The notes under the pieces: model-generated
Database searches by the model: none
Told to the model about the DNA's origin: nothing
The model's input: the letters and a program-made list of their open reading frames with translations, nothing else
Position numbers and translations under genes: made by a program
NCBI GenBank assembly: GCA_013202335.1
Contig: JABMQR010000264.1
Span: forward strand, 1 to 21,454
DNA: 21,454 bases
Reading direction: 5' to 3'
Source: Bacteroidota bacterium
GTDB taxonomy: Bacteria > Spirochaetota > Spirochaetia > JABMQR01
Shown: piece after piece, positions 8,517-16,940 of the stretch
How the letters are laid out: the number at the start of each line of letters is the position of its first letter
Numbering within the stretch: the first letter of the stretch is position 1

Positions 8517-8620
8517 ATTATCAACCGGAAAGTAGTTCATCAAATCATTGATAATGTATTGATAATTATAAGTAGTAAGAAAATGATAAACTACTGAAAA
8601 AGTTTATCATAAAAATTTTT
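8517..8620. promoter_or_regulatory. Cluster of TTGATAAT/TGATAA boxes with a 10-bp stem-loop
   Basis: The 126-bp gap before the second aminotransferase contains TTGATAAT at 8548-8555 and 8559-8566, 11 bp apart (one helical turn). The inverted copy ATTATCAA lies at 8517-8524. A perfect stem ATGATAAACT (8583-8592) / AGTTTATCAT (8601-8610) follows, with an 8-nt loop and a short T-run at 8616-8620. This could be a weak internal terminator, a protein-binding operator, or both. No clean -35/-10 pair was found. Confidence 0.6.
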
Positions 8621-8640
8621 ATAAATAAGGAGATAAAAAC

Positions 8641-9849
8641 ATGCCAGGACCAGGAGCGTACCTTGTAGGTAAAGAAGAAAAAAAAGAGGTTATGGAAGTC
8701 CTTGAGACAGGATATGCATGTCGTTATGGGAAAGGAGACAATCCGGATTTCAAAAAGAAGGCTTTGTCTTTTGAAAAGTTATTTAAAGAGAAGATGGGTG
8801 CAGAGTATTGTTTAGCAGTTAGTTCTGGAACAGGTGCGCTAATGGCTTCTCTGGTTGCTTTGGGGGTAGGACCAGGAGTAGAGGTTATTGTTCCTGGGTA
8901 CACTTTTATTGCATCTATTTCAGCTATTATTGCGGTTGGTGGAAAACCGGTATTGGCAGAAGTTGATGAATCCCTAACGATTGACCCTAAGGACATGGAG
9001 AGGAAGATCACAGAAAAAACAAAGGTGTTACTACCCGTACATATGATTGGTAATCCAGCAAACATGGATGAAATTATGAGAATTGCAAAAAAACATAATT
9101 TATCAGTATTAGAAGATGCCTGTCAGGCCGTTGGGGGAATGTACAAAGGTAGAAAACTTGGAACCATAGGTGATATTGGTGCATATTCACTAAATTTTTA
9201 CAAAGTAATAAATGCTGGAGATGGTGGAGTTATCTGTACAAATAATAAAGATTTGTTTGAGCGTGCCTTTGCATTCCATGATCAGGGACATAAAGCTTTG
9301 CGTGAAGGAGTTGAAATAGGCAGTCGAAATATTATCGGAATAAACTTGCGTATTAATGAACTTACTGGAGCTTTCGCACTTGGACAACTGAGAAAGATTG
9401 ATAAAATTCTTTTAATGCTCAAGGAAAAGAAGAATAAATTCAAAAGAGCGATTGAGTCGGCAAACATAAAGAATATGGAATTCCGCAAAATAAACGATGA
9501 GGATGAGTGTCACACGTTATTAACAGTGCGTTTTGCAACAAAAGAGTTAGCAGACAAAGTTGCTAAAGTGTTGGGAACAAAGACAATGGAGAAAAGCGGA
9601 TGGCATGTTTATAATAATATGGAACATATTCTCAACTATCGAGATATGGATGGGAAAGAAATATGTACGAAAAACTGTTTGCCACGTACAGATGATCTTC
9701 TGGCTAGAAGTATGAATTTCAGCGTAGGGGTTGTTGACTCGGGAATCGGTGCTGACTTTGGGATTAATATTCTCTCTGAAGATGAAGAGATAGAAAGGAC
9801 TGCTGCAGAATTTATATCAAAGGTTAAACCTATAACCGATAATTATTGA
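8641..9849 (+). CDS. Second DegT/DnrJ/EryC1/StrS-family aminotransferase
   Basis: The 402-residue protein starts PGPGAYLVGKEE, 8 nt after AAGGAG. It has the PLP lysine K188 in SLNFYK followed by AGDGG, and EDACQAVGG as the cofactor-binding aspartate motif. It is clearly different from the aminotransferase at 1628: GDGG instead of GEGG, and a different N-terminus and C-terminal tail. The two are therefore not a recent duplication and may act on different carbons or different intermediates. It lies behind the TGATAA-box region and so may form a separately controlled sub-operon with the dehydrogenase and deacetylase downstream. Confidence 0.91.
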   Translation: MPGPGAYLVGKEEKKEVMEVLETGYACRYGKGDNPDFKKKALSFEKLFKEKMGAEYCLAVSSGTGALMASLVALGVGPGVEVIVPGYTFIASISAIIAVGGKPVLAEVDESLTIDPKDMERKITEKTKVLLPVHMIGNPANMDEIMRIAKKHNLSVLEDACQAVGGMYKGRKLGTIGDIGAYSLNFYKVINAGDGGVICTNNKDLFERAFAFHDQGHKALREGVEIGSRNIIGINLRINELTGAFALGQLRKIDKILLMLKEKKNKFKRAIESANIKNMEFRKINDEDECHTLLTVRFATKELADKVAKVLGTKTMEKSGWHVYNNMEHILNYRDMDGKEICTKNCLPRTDDLLARSMNFSVGVVDSGIGADFGINILSEDEEIERTAAEFISKVKPITDNY

Positions 9850-9878
9850 TAGTAAGCTTTAGGGGTAAAATACAAAAA

Positions 9879-9893
9879 ATGAAAAAAAAATGA
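9879..9893 (+). other. Four-codon upstream ORF (MKKK) overlapping the next start
   Basis: ATG at 9879, three AAA codons, then TGA at 9891-9893. The stop overlaps the ATG of the following dehydrogenase in an ATGA. The only plausible ribosome site (AGGGG, 9861-9865) is 13 nt from this ATG and 24 nt from the dehydrogenase ATG. The run of nine A residues (9882-9890) is prone to slippage. Adding one A would fuse MKKK to the dehydrogenase. Confidence 0.4.
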
Positions 9894-11023
9894 AAATAGG
9901 ATTAATAGGATATCAGGGAATAGGGAAAATGCATTCTCATGGTTTTAAAAATGTGCAGACATTCTTTGACCTGGATGTTACTCCTGAAATGCAGGTTATT
10001 TGTGGAAGGAATGAAAAAGCGGTAAAAAAAGCGGCAGAACAGTATGGATGGAATGAGTGGAGTACGGATTGGCGGGATGTTGTAAGACGCCCTGATATTG
10101 ATCTTATAGATATCTGTACTCCACCATATTTACATGCTGAAATTACGATTGAGGCTGCAAAAGCTGGGAAACACATTATTTGCGAAAAACCATTGGCAAA
10201 CTCGCTTCATGAAGCATTAGATATGATTAGTGCAGTCAAGGAACATGGAGTGAAACATATGACAGCTTTCAGTTTTCGATGTGTTCCTGCCATCAAACTA
10301 GCTTATGACTTTATTCGAAGTGGAGAGCTGGGAGAGATATATCATTGGAGGGGGCAGTGGCTTTCAGATTTTATCGACCCATCCATTCCCGCGAGCTGGC
10401 ATTTCCAAAAAGATAAAGCTGGGAGCGGAGCTTTGGGAGATATTGGAAGTCATCTTATTGATCTGTCTCATTATTTAGTTGGAAATATTGATGAAGTTTG
10501 TGCCGTCTCTAGTACTTTTATCAGTGAACGAATACAAGAAAATATGCCGGATAAAAAAGTGCATGTTGATATTGATGATGCTGTCCAATTTATTGCTCGT
10601 TTTGAGAACGGTGCTACGGGTATTTTTGAAGCGACTCGTTGTGCAGGAGGATGTAGGGATGAGTTTATAATAGAAATAAATGGCAGTAAGGGAACTTTGT
10701 GTTTTAATTCAAATAGATACAATGAATTATGTTTATATTATGCAAAGGAAAACATAAAAACACGGGGGAAAAGAACAATTTTTGTTGGAAATCAAGAGCA
10801 TCCTTATGGAGAAAGCATATGTCCATATGGTGAAGTTATTGGGAGAAGTGATGTATTTATACTTCAGGCTTTTGAATTTTTCAACGCGATCCAGAATGAT
10901 ATGAAACCACAACCTGGTTTTTATGAAGGTGCCCAATGTCAGGCAGTAGTTGATGCTGTCATAAATTCCGCAAGTAGTAAACAGTGGATAAATCCTGATT
11001 ATGAAAGTATTAATAGCCTTTAA
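9890..11023 (+). CDS. Second Gfo/Idh/MocA-family oxidoreductase
   Basis: The 377-residue protein begins with a Rossmann fold (KIGLIGYQGIGKMHSHG). It carries the ICEKPLA signature with K100, and D184/H188 in GALGDIGSHLIDLSHY as the likely active-site pair. Its length and the WHFQKDKAGSGALGDIGSH segment place it in the MocA/YcjS-like branch rather than the IolG branch. It is an NAD(P)-dependent sugar or cyclitol dehydrogenase. Its start is odd: it has no ribosome site at normal distance and is preceded by a four-codon ORF whose stop overlaps the ATG. Translation may depend on re-initiation or slippage. Substrate is unknown. Confidence 0.88.
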   Translation: MKIGLIGYQGIGKMHSHGFKNVQTFFDLDVTPEMQVICGRNEKAVKKAAEQYGWNEWSTDWRDVVRRPDIDLIDICTPPYLHAEITIEAAKAGKHIICEKPLANSLHEALDMISAVKEHGVKHMTAFSFRCVPAIKLAYDFIRSGELGEIYHWRGQWLSDFIDPSIPASWHFQKDKAGSGALGDIGSHLIDLSHYLVGNIDEVCAVSSTFISERIQENMPDKKVHVDIDDAVQFIARFENGATGIFEATRCAGGCRDEFIIEINGSKGTLCFNSNRYNELCLYYAKENIKTRGKRTIFVGNQEHPYGESICPYGEVIGRSDVFILQAFEFFNAIQNDMKPQPGFYEGAQCQAVVDAVINSASSKQWINPDYESINSL

Positions 11024-11090
11024 AATTGGGTAATATCAGAATTTTATAGTGTCAATTGTATTCTGTATAACAATAAAATAAGGATAGAGA

Positions 11091-11891
11091 ATGAAAAAAG
11101 ATAAGAGATTATTAATAGTAAATATTGATGATTATGGAATGACAAATTCAGCGAATGCAGCTGCAGTTGAAATGCTTCGGATAGGACATGCAACTTCATG
11201 CACGGTGATGGTACCCTGCCCTTGGGGATTGAAGGGTCTGGAATTGTTGCGAGAAAATCCTGATTTTGAATTCGGAGTGCATCTGACAGTAATTAGTGAG
11301 CATGACAATTATAAATGGGGTCCTGTATCATATAGGAAAGAAGTTAGCTCTTTAGTTCCTGATGGTAGGTTTTTTGTAAAGATTGAAGATATCCCTTTTT
11401 TTATTGAAAATGCGAAATTGGAAGAAATTGAAAGGGAGTTCAGGGCACAAATTGAGCTTGTTCTTAGTAAGGGGTTGCAACCAACTCATTTAGATAGCCA
11501 TTGTCATATGCATGAGAGACGAGAAGATATTCTAAAGATGACTTTTGAATTGGGCAAGGAGTATGCACTACCGGTGAGGACTGCTTTTAAAAGAAGCATT
11601 AAGATGATGAAAGAAAATGGAATATCATGTATTGATCATGAGGTAGTAGATAGTTGTGCTATAAAAACAGAAACAAAGAAAAATGATTTCGATGCATTGA
11701 TTAGAAATTTAAAACCCGGAATCAGTGAGTTCGCTATCCATCCTGCCTTGGATACCAAAGAATCACGGTCTGTTTCGAGTGATTGGGAAGTCCGAAATGC
11801 TGACTATGAATATTTTATATCGAACGATTTTAGAAAACTAATTGAAGATGAAAATATAATATTAACAAGTTATCGGGAATTGTTTGCCTAA
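11091..11891 (+). CDS. ChbG/HpnK (YdjC)-family carbohydrate deacetylase
   Basis: The 266-residue protein shows the family motifs in order: NIDDYGM (D13, D14), FGVHLTV (H64), and PTHLDSHCHMH (H133, D135, H137, H141). These provide the metal site and catalytic residues. ChbG removes an N-acetyl group from chitooligosaccharides in the cytoplasm, and relatives act on other N-acetylated sugars. The length is normal and there is no signal peptide. AAGGATAGAG precedes the ATG. As last gene of the AT-rich cluster, it suggests that the imported substrate is N-acetylated and has to be deacetylated before an aminotransferase can use the free amine. That order is inference. Confidence 0.87.
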   Translation: MKKDKRLLIVNIDDYGMTNSANAAAVEMLRIGHATSCTVMVPCPWGLKGLELLRENPDFEFGVHLTVISEHDNYKWGPVSYRKEVSSLVPDGRFFVKIEDIPFFIENAKLEEIEREFRAQIELVLSKGLQPTHLDSHCHMHERREDILKMTFELGKEYALPVRTAFKRSIKMMKENGISCIDHEVVDSCAIKTETKKNDFDALIRNLKPGISEFAIHPALDTKESRSVSSDWEVRNADYEYFISNDFRKLIEDENIILTSYRELFA

Positions 11892-12099
11892 TAGTGTTAA
11901 TTGTGCAGTAGTTTATACACGGAGAGGTGAGTTTTTACTGTTTAGTTTCCATCTTATTCGTGATTTAGTAGAGAAAGAAAGAAGCTGCTCTGGCATCCCT
12001 TAAATCGGGCAGGAAGGAAGCTGTACAGAACAGAGAGTTTCTGTATGACAATAGAAGCACTTGCAGAGCATGTGATAATTGAAACAGAGGAGTTTCGTA

Positions 12100-12990
12100 A
12101 TGCATAGTGGAAGAGTGAAAATTGGGATGGCACCCATCGGGTGGACAAATGATGACATGCCCGATCTCGGGAAAGAGAATACCTTTGAACAGTGCATCAG
12201 TGAAATGGCCCTGGCAGGATATACCGGTTCTGAAGTGGGTAGGAAGTATCCCTCGGACCCCGACATACTCAGGGAGTACCTGGACATACGTGGCCTGACG
12301 ATATGCAACCAGTGGTTCAGCTCATACCTCGCCTCACGGCCTCTCGCGGACGTGGAGGCGAAGTTCAGGTCACAGCTCTTCTTTCTGAAGAAAGTCGGCG
12401 CAGCAGTAATAGGCCCCTCGGAGCAGACCCGTTCCTGCCAGGGAAAGGATGTATCCATTTTCAGCGGGAAGGCTGTATTCACAGCCGAAGAGTTCAGGAA
12501 GGTGACCGAAGGGATGAACTACCTGGGGAAGATTGCCGCCGACGAGGGAATGAAGCTTTGCTACCACCATCATATGGGAACCGGTGTACAGACAATGGAG
12601 GAGACCGACAGGTTCCTCAACGACACGAAACCCGAATTTGTGCACCTGCTCTATGATGCCGGCCACTTCGCCTTTACCGAGGAGGACCCGGTAGCCGCCG
12701 TGAAGCGGTATGTCTCACGCATCGGCCATGTGCACCTGAAGGATATGCGCTCGGATGTCTATGCGCAGGTAAAGAGAGCGGACATCTCCTTTCTCGGGGC
12801 TGTCAGGAAGGGCGTCTTCACCGTCCCCGGTGATGGCGACATTGATTTTCCCGCCATCTTTTCGGTCCTCGATGAGTACAACTATTCCGGCTGGATGGTG
12901 GTTGAAGCAGAACAGGACCCGGCAGTGGCCAACCCCTTCACCTACGCTAAGATGGGAAGGGAGTATATCAGGGAGCAGACAGGATTATAG
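12100..12990 (+). CDS. iolE: Inosose dehydratase (IolE)
   Basis: I choose ATG 12100 (AGAGGAG at 12086-12092) over the in-frame TTG at 12079. This gives 296 residues, the usual IolE size. It is a xylose-isomerase-like TIM barrel. The start KIGMAPIGWTNDDMPDLG is typical of IolE. Metal-site strands are visible as CYHHHMGTGVQT, HLLYDAGHFAF, GHVHLKDMR and VVEAEQDP. The enzyme dehydrates scyllo-inosose to 3D-(3,5/4)-trihydroxycyclohexane-1,2-dione, the substrate of IolD. The gene is visibly GC-richer than everything upstream. The 208-bp gap before it marks the composition change. It begins the iolE-iolB-iolD operon. Confidence 0.94.
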   Translation: MHSGRVKIGMAPIGWTNDDMPDLGKENTFEQCISEMALAGYTGSEVGRKYPSDPDILREYLDIRGLTICNQWFSSYLASRPLADVEAKFRSQLFFLKKVGAAVIGPSEQTRSCQGKDVSIFSGKAVFTAEEFRKVTEGMNYLGKIAADEGMKLCYHHHMGTGVQTMEETDRFLNDTKPEFVHLLYDAGHFAFTEEDPVAAVKRYVSRIGHVHLKDMRSDVYAQVKRADISFLGAVRKGVFTVPGDGDIDFPAIFSVLDEYNYSGWMVVEAEQDPAVANPFTYAKMGREYIREQTGL

Positions 12991-13016
12991 GCGGACAGTT
13001 CGCAGGAGATGAGTGT

Positions 13017-13835
13017 ATGGTAGTCAGACAGGATGAAGCATTTGCAGATGGATATACAGCGATAACCGAGATTGACGGGAATCATGCCGACATGTTGCTC
13101 AATTTCGGCATTCTGAAGCTTGCAGCCGGGGAGACATGGCAGGACTCCGATGAACTGGAGCGTGCCTGGATTCTTATCCGGGGCAGTGTTGAATACAGCT
13201 GGGATGATCAGGTTGCCATGGGAAGCAGAGTCTCCTGCTTTGATGAGAATCCGGTGGTACTGCACGTTCCCCGGGGCACTTCAGTGAGCATCAAAGCCCT
13301 CGAAGCGTGTGAGTTCGGGGTTGAATCCTGCAGGAATGAGAAAGCATTCACCCCCCGTTTCTATGCCAAAGAAGATATCAGGTGCGATGTATTCGGAGCC
13401 GGATTGCTGAATGAGACCTCGATAAGGACAGTCCGTACTGTCTTTGACGGAGAACTGGCTCCCGAATCAAACATGGTACTCGGGGAGGTAATCAACCACC
13501 CTGGAAAATGGTCAAGTTACCCGCCTCATGATCACCCGCAACCCGAGATCTACCATTACCGCTTCTTCCCGAAGCAGGGCTTCGGGATATCACTGCTTGG
13601 CGATGCCCCCCAGTATGTGAAGAATGGGGATACCTCACTCATCAGTCCTGATGTCACCCACTCCCAGGTGGCAGGGGCCGGCTACGCCATGTACTATATC
13701 TGGATGATCCCCCACCTTGAAGGAGACCGCTGGCTGCCCACGACACGCTATTATGTCAAGGATCATGAATGGCTTCTTGAACCGGGCGTGGCTATCTGGC
13801 CTGAAAGAAAATATTCCGGGGAAGACGACCAATAA
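13017..13835 (+). CDS. iolB: 5-deoxy-glucuronate isomerase (IolB)
   Basis: The 272-residue bicupin protein matches IolB. It has an N-terminal cupin with [19 protein letters not shown], then the metal-binding [15 protein letters not shown] in the second cupin. The C-terminus reads [15 protein letters not shown]. It converts 5-deoxy-D-glucuronate, the IolD product, to 2-deoxy-5-keto-gluconate. It lies 26 bp after iolE and 17 bp before iolD, with AGGAG before its ATG, so the three genes form an operon. Base composition matches its iol neighbours. Confidence 0.94.
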   Translation: MVVRQDEAFADGYTAITEIDGNHADMLLNFGILKLAAGETWQDSDELERAWILIRGSVEYSWDDQVAMGSRVSCFDENPVVLHVPRGTSVSIKALEACEFGVESCRNEKAFTPRFYAKEDIRCDVFGAGLLNETSIRTVRTVFDGELAPESNMVLGEVINHPGKWSSYPPHDHPQPEIYHYRFFPKQGFGISLLGDAPQYVKNGDTSLISPDVTHSQVAGAGYAMYYIWMIPHLEGDRWLPTTRYYVKDHEWLLEPGVAIWPERKYSGEDDQ

Positions 13836-13852
13836 TTGCAGGAGTTGTAGAT

Positions 13853-15787
13853 ATGAAGACGATAAGATTGACAGTAGCCCAGGCACTGGTACGGTTTCTT
13901 GACAACCAGTGGATAGAGTTTGACGGGCAAGAACAGAAGATGTTCAAGGGCATGTTTACCATTTTCGGTCACGGGAATGTACTCGGTCTCGGTCAGGCCC
14001 TGGAGGAGAATCCGGGTGATCTGATTGTTCATCAGGGCAGGAATGAACAGGGAATGGGCCTGGCGGCAATGGGCTTTGCCAAGCAGATGCTGCGCAAGCA
14101 GATGTACGCCTGCACATCATCAATCGGTCCCGGAGCCGCCAATATGGTAACGGCGGCAGCCAATGCAACGGCAAACCGGATTCCCGTCCTATTCCTGCCG
14201 GGTGATCAGTTCGCTACCCGGCAGCCGGATCCCGTCCTGCAGCAGGTTGAACGCTTCAACGATTACACTATCACGGTCAATGACTCCTTCAAGGCTGTCA
14301 GCCAGTACTGGGACAGGGTGAGCCGCCCTGAACAGCTGATGAGTGCCATGATCAATGCGGTAAGGGTGCTTGCCGATCCGGCTGATACCGGTGCGGTGAC
14401 AGTCGCTCTCCCACAGGACGTTCAGGGAGAGGCCTTTGACTACCCGGAATCATTCTTCAGGAAACGGGTCCATCGTATCGAGAGAAGGCCTCCGACTCCT
14501 GAAATGATCAGTGATGCCGTACGTGCAATTGCCGGAAGCAGGAAGCCGCTGCTGATCTGCGGCGGCGGGGTGAAGTATTCGGAAGCAGCTGATGCCTTGA
14601 GGAAATTCGCCGAATCCTTCGGGATTCCCTTTGCCGAAACACAGGCCGGAAAGTCTGCCATTCCGTGGGATCATGAGCTGAATCTCGGAGGAATCGGAAC
14701 CACCGGCAACCTGGCAGCCAACACAATTGCCCAGGAGGCTGATCTCGTTATCGGGGTAGGAACCCGCTACAGCGACTTCACAACTGCCTCGAAATGGCTC
14801 TACCAGAATGAAGCGGTACAGTTTGTTAATATAAACATTGCCCCGTTTGACAGTTACAAACTTGATGCGGTCCGGGTCACTGCCGATGCACAGGTCTCTC
14901 TTGAAGCGCTGCAGGCTGCCCTGGAGGCAACCAAGTACAGGGCCGACTGGGGCGAGAGTGTTGCCGCTGTCAGGAAAACCTGGTTCGAGGAACTGGAACG
15001 CCTGTTCTCGATAGAGTACACCGGCAAGGAATTCGTGCCTGAAGTGGCCGGACAGCGGGATGCTATCCTGGCGGAGTTTGTCGAGCGCTACGGTACGGGG
15101 CTCACTCAGACCCAGGTGATCGGTCTCCTGGATGCGGAACTGGATGATGATGCAATTGTTGTCGGAGCTGCAGGCTCACTGCCTGGCGATCTGCAGCGTG
15201 TCTGGAGGGCAAAGAAGGAGAACACCTACCATATGGAGTACGGATTCTCCAACATGGGATACGAAATCAATGCCGCCCTCGGAGTGAAACTCGCCTGCCC
15301 GGAGCGGGAAGTGTACGCGCTGCTCGGTGACGGCTCCTATATGATGTTGCACTCGGAGCTGCCGACATCCATCCAGGAAGGGAAGAAGATCAACGCGATC
15401 GTCTTTGACAATGCATCATTCGGCTGCATCAACAATCTCCAGATGGGGCACGGTCAGGGCAGCTTCGGTACGGAGATGCGCCACCGCAATCCAGAGACGG
15501 GTAAACTTGACGGTCCGTTCGTGAAGGTTGACTTTGCCATGAATGCAGCATCCTATGGCTGCAGGACATATACGGTGACAACCATTGATGAGCTGAGAGA
15601 GGCCATCAGGGATGCCAGGAAGCAGGATGTATCTACGCTGATTGACATCAAGATCCTGCCGAAGACCATGACTGAAGGGTACAAGGGTTTCTGGCATGTT
15701 GGCATGGCTGAAGTCGCCGAGAACCCGGAGATTGTCAGGCTGCGCAGAGAGATGGAACGACAGCTAGAGATTGCACGAAAATACTGA
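13853..15787 (+). CDS. iolD: 3D-(3,5/4)-trihydroxycyclohexane-1,2-dione hydrolase (IolD)
   Basis: The 644-residue enzyme is thiamine-diphosphate dependent and has the three-domain layout of acetolactate-synthase relatives. The cofactor-activating glutamate is E65 in GRNEQGMG. The diphosphate/metal motif runs from G492-D493-G494 to D519-N520. It opens the cyclohexane ring to 5-deoxy-glucuronate, which IolB uses. A GCAGGAG ribosome site precedes the ATG. It is the last iol gene here. The remaining iol genes (iolC, iolG, iolA, iolJ) are not in this window, so they must lie elsewhere or were separated by rearrangement. Confidence 0.95.
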   Translation: MKTIRLTVAQALVRFLDNQWIEFDGQEQKMFKGMFTIFGHGNVLGLGQALEENPGDLIVHQGRNEQGMGLAAMGFAKQMLRKQMYACTSSIGPGAANMVTAAANATANRIPVLFLPGDQFATRQPDPVLQQVERFNDYTITVNDSFKAVSQYWDRVSRPEQLMSAMINAVRVLADPADTGAVTVALPQDVQGEAFDYPESFFRKRVHRIERRPPTPEMISDAVRAIAGSRKPLLICGGGVKYSEAADALRKFAESFGIPFAETQAGKSAIPWDHELNLGGIGTTGNLAANTIAQEADLVIGVGTRYSDFTTASKWLYQNEAVQFVNINIAPFDSYKLDAVRVTADAQVSLEALQAALEATKYRADWGESVAAVRKTWFEELERLFSIEYTGKEFVPEVAGQRDAILAEFVERYGTGLTQTQVIGLLDAELDDDAIVVGAAGSLPGDLQRVWRAKKENTYHMEYGFSNMGYEINAALGVKLACPEREVYALLGDGSYMMLHSELPTSIQEGKKINAIVFDNASFGCINNLQMGHGQGSFGTEMRHRNPETGKLDGPFVKVDFAMNAASYGCRTYTVTTIDELREAIRDARKQDVSTLIDIKILPKTMTEGYKGFWHVGMAEVAENPEIVRLRREMERQLEIARKY

Positions 15788-16105
15788 TATGATGTGACTC
15801 TTGTCAAGTTATTTACTATATAAATTTCTTACATCGTTTCTCCAAAATCCATAGAATTATTGAAAGAAATTGAGGGAATAATACACAGAAAAAATTACAG
15901 ACTCGGCTTTTGACCATTCTGATATAAGTGGCTTTTTCCGACAGATACCGGTTAAACTATATTTCAATTAGGTGAATAGATTAACTCAGCTACTATAACT
16001 CTTTGTTGATTGTAGAAGTTCTCAACTTGCAGTTAATGGTCCGCATGTTAGGCTCTCTAAATCCAGTTGTAGAGATATTACCAATAATCCTTCATCATCC
16101 CTTTA
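15788..16105. other. 318-bp gap between the iol operon and the prophage remnant
   Basis: I see no ORF with a ribosome site, no tRNA and no strong terminator after iolD. The only candidate is a 4-bp TGAC/GTCA stem near 15796. The sequence is more AT-rich than both neighbours. If the chimeric gene downstream marks one edge of a deleted prophage, its attachment site should lie here, but no duplicated core could be recognised within the window. Confidence 0.5.
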
Positions 16106-16909
16106 TTACTGATTCCTCTTTTTTTCCACATAACACTTTCGACTACAGTACTTACGCTTAACGCCATATGTAGCAAATGTTTTTCCGCAGCCTTGGCAGA
16201 TAACCTCATTCGTGGCCCATCCTTTACCAGTCTTTATCTGTGCATAGTGGTTCCACCAATCCTGACGGCAACCATCAGAACAGAAGATCTTTTTCCTGTA
16301 GCCAGGGGTATGTACAAGCATTTTCCCGCAGGTCTTGCAATAGGCTTGCTCTCCTTCCTCTTGATTATCCGTGTCTCGCACGGGAATTCGGGATAGACAA
16401 AAGGATCGAATCTGACCCGTAGGAAGTCCCATTCTTTTTCCGATATTGTCATAGGTTAGACCATTTCTGCGAAGCTCGGTGATTTGCTCTTTCTGCTTCT
16501 CAGTCAGAGCAGGTCTTTTCCTTTCCTCCTCCGACATATCCACCTTGATCACTGATCCATCACGGAACAGAAATCGTACATCATTTGGAGAATGAACCTC
16601 GATATGGTCAAGCAGACCGTTCCAGAGATCAATATCAAGACTCTGTGCATGGAGAAATACGCTGATGATGAAATCCTTTGAATCATATCCAGATTCCTTG
16701 AGAGCGATACGGACTGTTTCTCTCACATTGATCTTCTGACAGCTGGTGATTTCCCCTGCGACGATGATTTTTCCCTTTGTCGCCATAACCTCGCATGCGA
16801 CACGGGAGAGTGGGTCAACAGCCAGGCATGCATCGAGGATCGAGTCTGCAATAAAATCGCATAACTTATCAGGATGTCCCTGACCTATAGCGCTGAGATA
16901 ATTTTTCAT
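16106..16909 (-). CDS. Chimera: MetK N-domain, recombinase-like tail, HTH and two zinc ribbons
   Basis: This 267-residue ORF has three parts. Residues 1-93 match the N-terminal domain of S-adenosylmethionine synthetase, keeping GHPDK (11-15), E40 and GEIT (52-55). The other two MetK domains, with most active-site residues, are absent. Residues 94-124 (DLWNGLLDHIEVHSPNDVRF...DGSVIKV) resemble the extreme C-terminus of large serine recombinases. Residues 130-267 match phage 'sigma-70-like' proteins: a helix-turn-helix (135-172), then zinc ribbons C191/C194/C210/C214 and C238/C241/C255/C259. It cannot make SAM. The likely origin is a deletion joining metK of a prophage to the end of its integrase. 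AGGAAAT precedes the ATG. Whether it is functional is unknown. Confidence 0.8.
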   Translation of the reverse strand: MKNYLSAIGQGHPDKLCDFIADSILDACLAVDPLSRVACEVMATKGKIIVAGEITSCQKINVRETVRIALKESGYDSKDFIISVFLHAQSLDIDLWNGLLDHIEVHSPNDVRFLFRDGSVIKVDMSEEERKRPALTEKQKEQITELRRNGLTYDNIGKRMGLPTGQIRSFCLSRIPVRDTDNQEEGEQAYCKTCGKMLVHTPGYRKKIFCSDGCRQDWWNHYAQIKTGKGWATNEVICQGCGKTFATYGVKRKYCSRKCYVEKKRNQ

Positions 16910-16939
16910 GTTTGATTTCCTTTGATTGTTTGATTTCCT
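16910..16939 (-). repeat. 12-bp direct repeat carrying a duplicated ribosome site
   Basis: GTTTGATTTCCT occurs at 16910-16921 and 16928-16939 (period 18 bp). On the coding strand this is AGGAAATCAAAC twice. The downstream copy supplies the ribosome site of the chimeric ORF. The duplication fills most of the gap after the terminase stop. Confidence 0.75.
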
Positions 16940-16940
16940 A

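Noticed and set aside
8548..8572. A sigma-70 promoter from TTGATA to TATAAG before the second aminotransferase
   Set aside because: The spacer is only 13 bp, too short for a working promoter.
1628..11891. The cluster as a surface-glycan or aminoglycoside biosynthesis locus, because of the two StrS-type aminotransferases and MocA dehydrogenases
   Set aside because: There are no glycosyltransferases, nucleotidyltransferases, polymerases or exporters. An importer, hydrolases and iol genes point to catabolism, although biosynthetic direction for single enzymes cannot be excluded.
12000..12666. Open frames on the - strand over iolE, up to 160 codons
   Set aside because: They are antisense to a well-supported IolE gene. 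They lack ribosome sites and recognisable domains and result from GC-rich third positions.
15788..16105. An attachment site or terminator after iolD
   Set aside because: Only a 4-bp stem is visible and no repeat of any stretch here could be matched elsewhere in the window.
16106..16909. A functional S-adenosylmethionine synthetase or a true sigma factor
   Set aside because: Only the first MetK domain is present, and the 'sigma-70-like' part is just one helix-turn-helix next to zinc ribbons. Neither function is supported.
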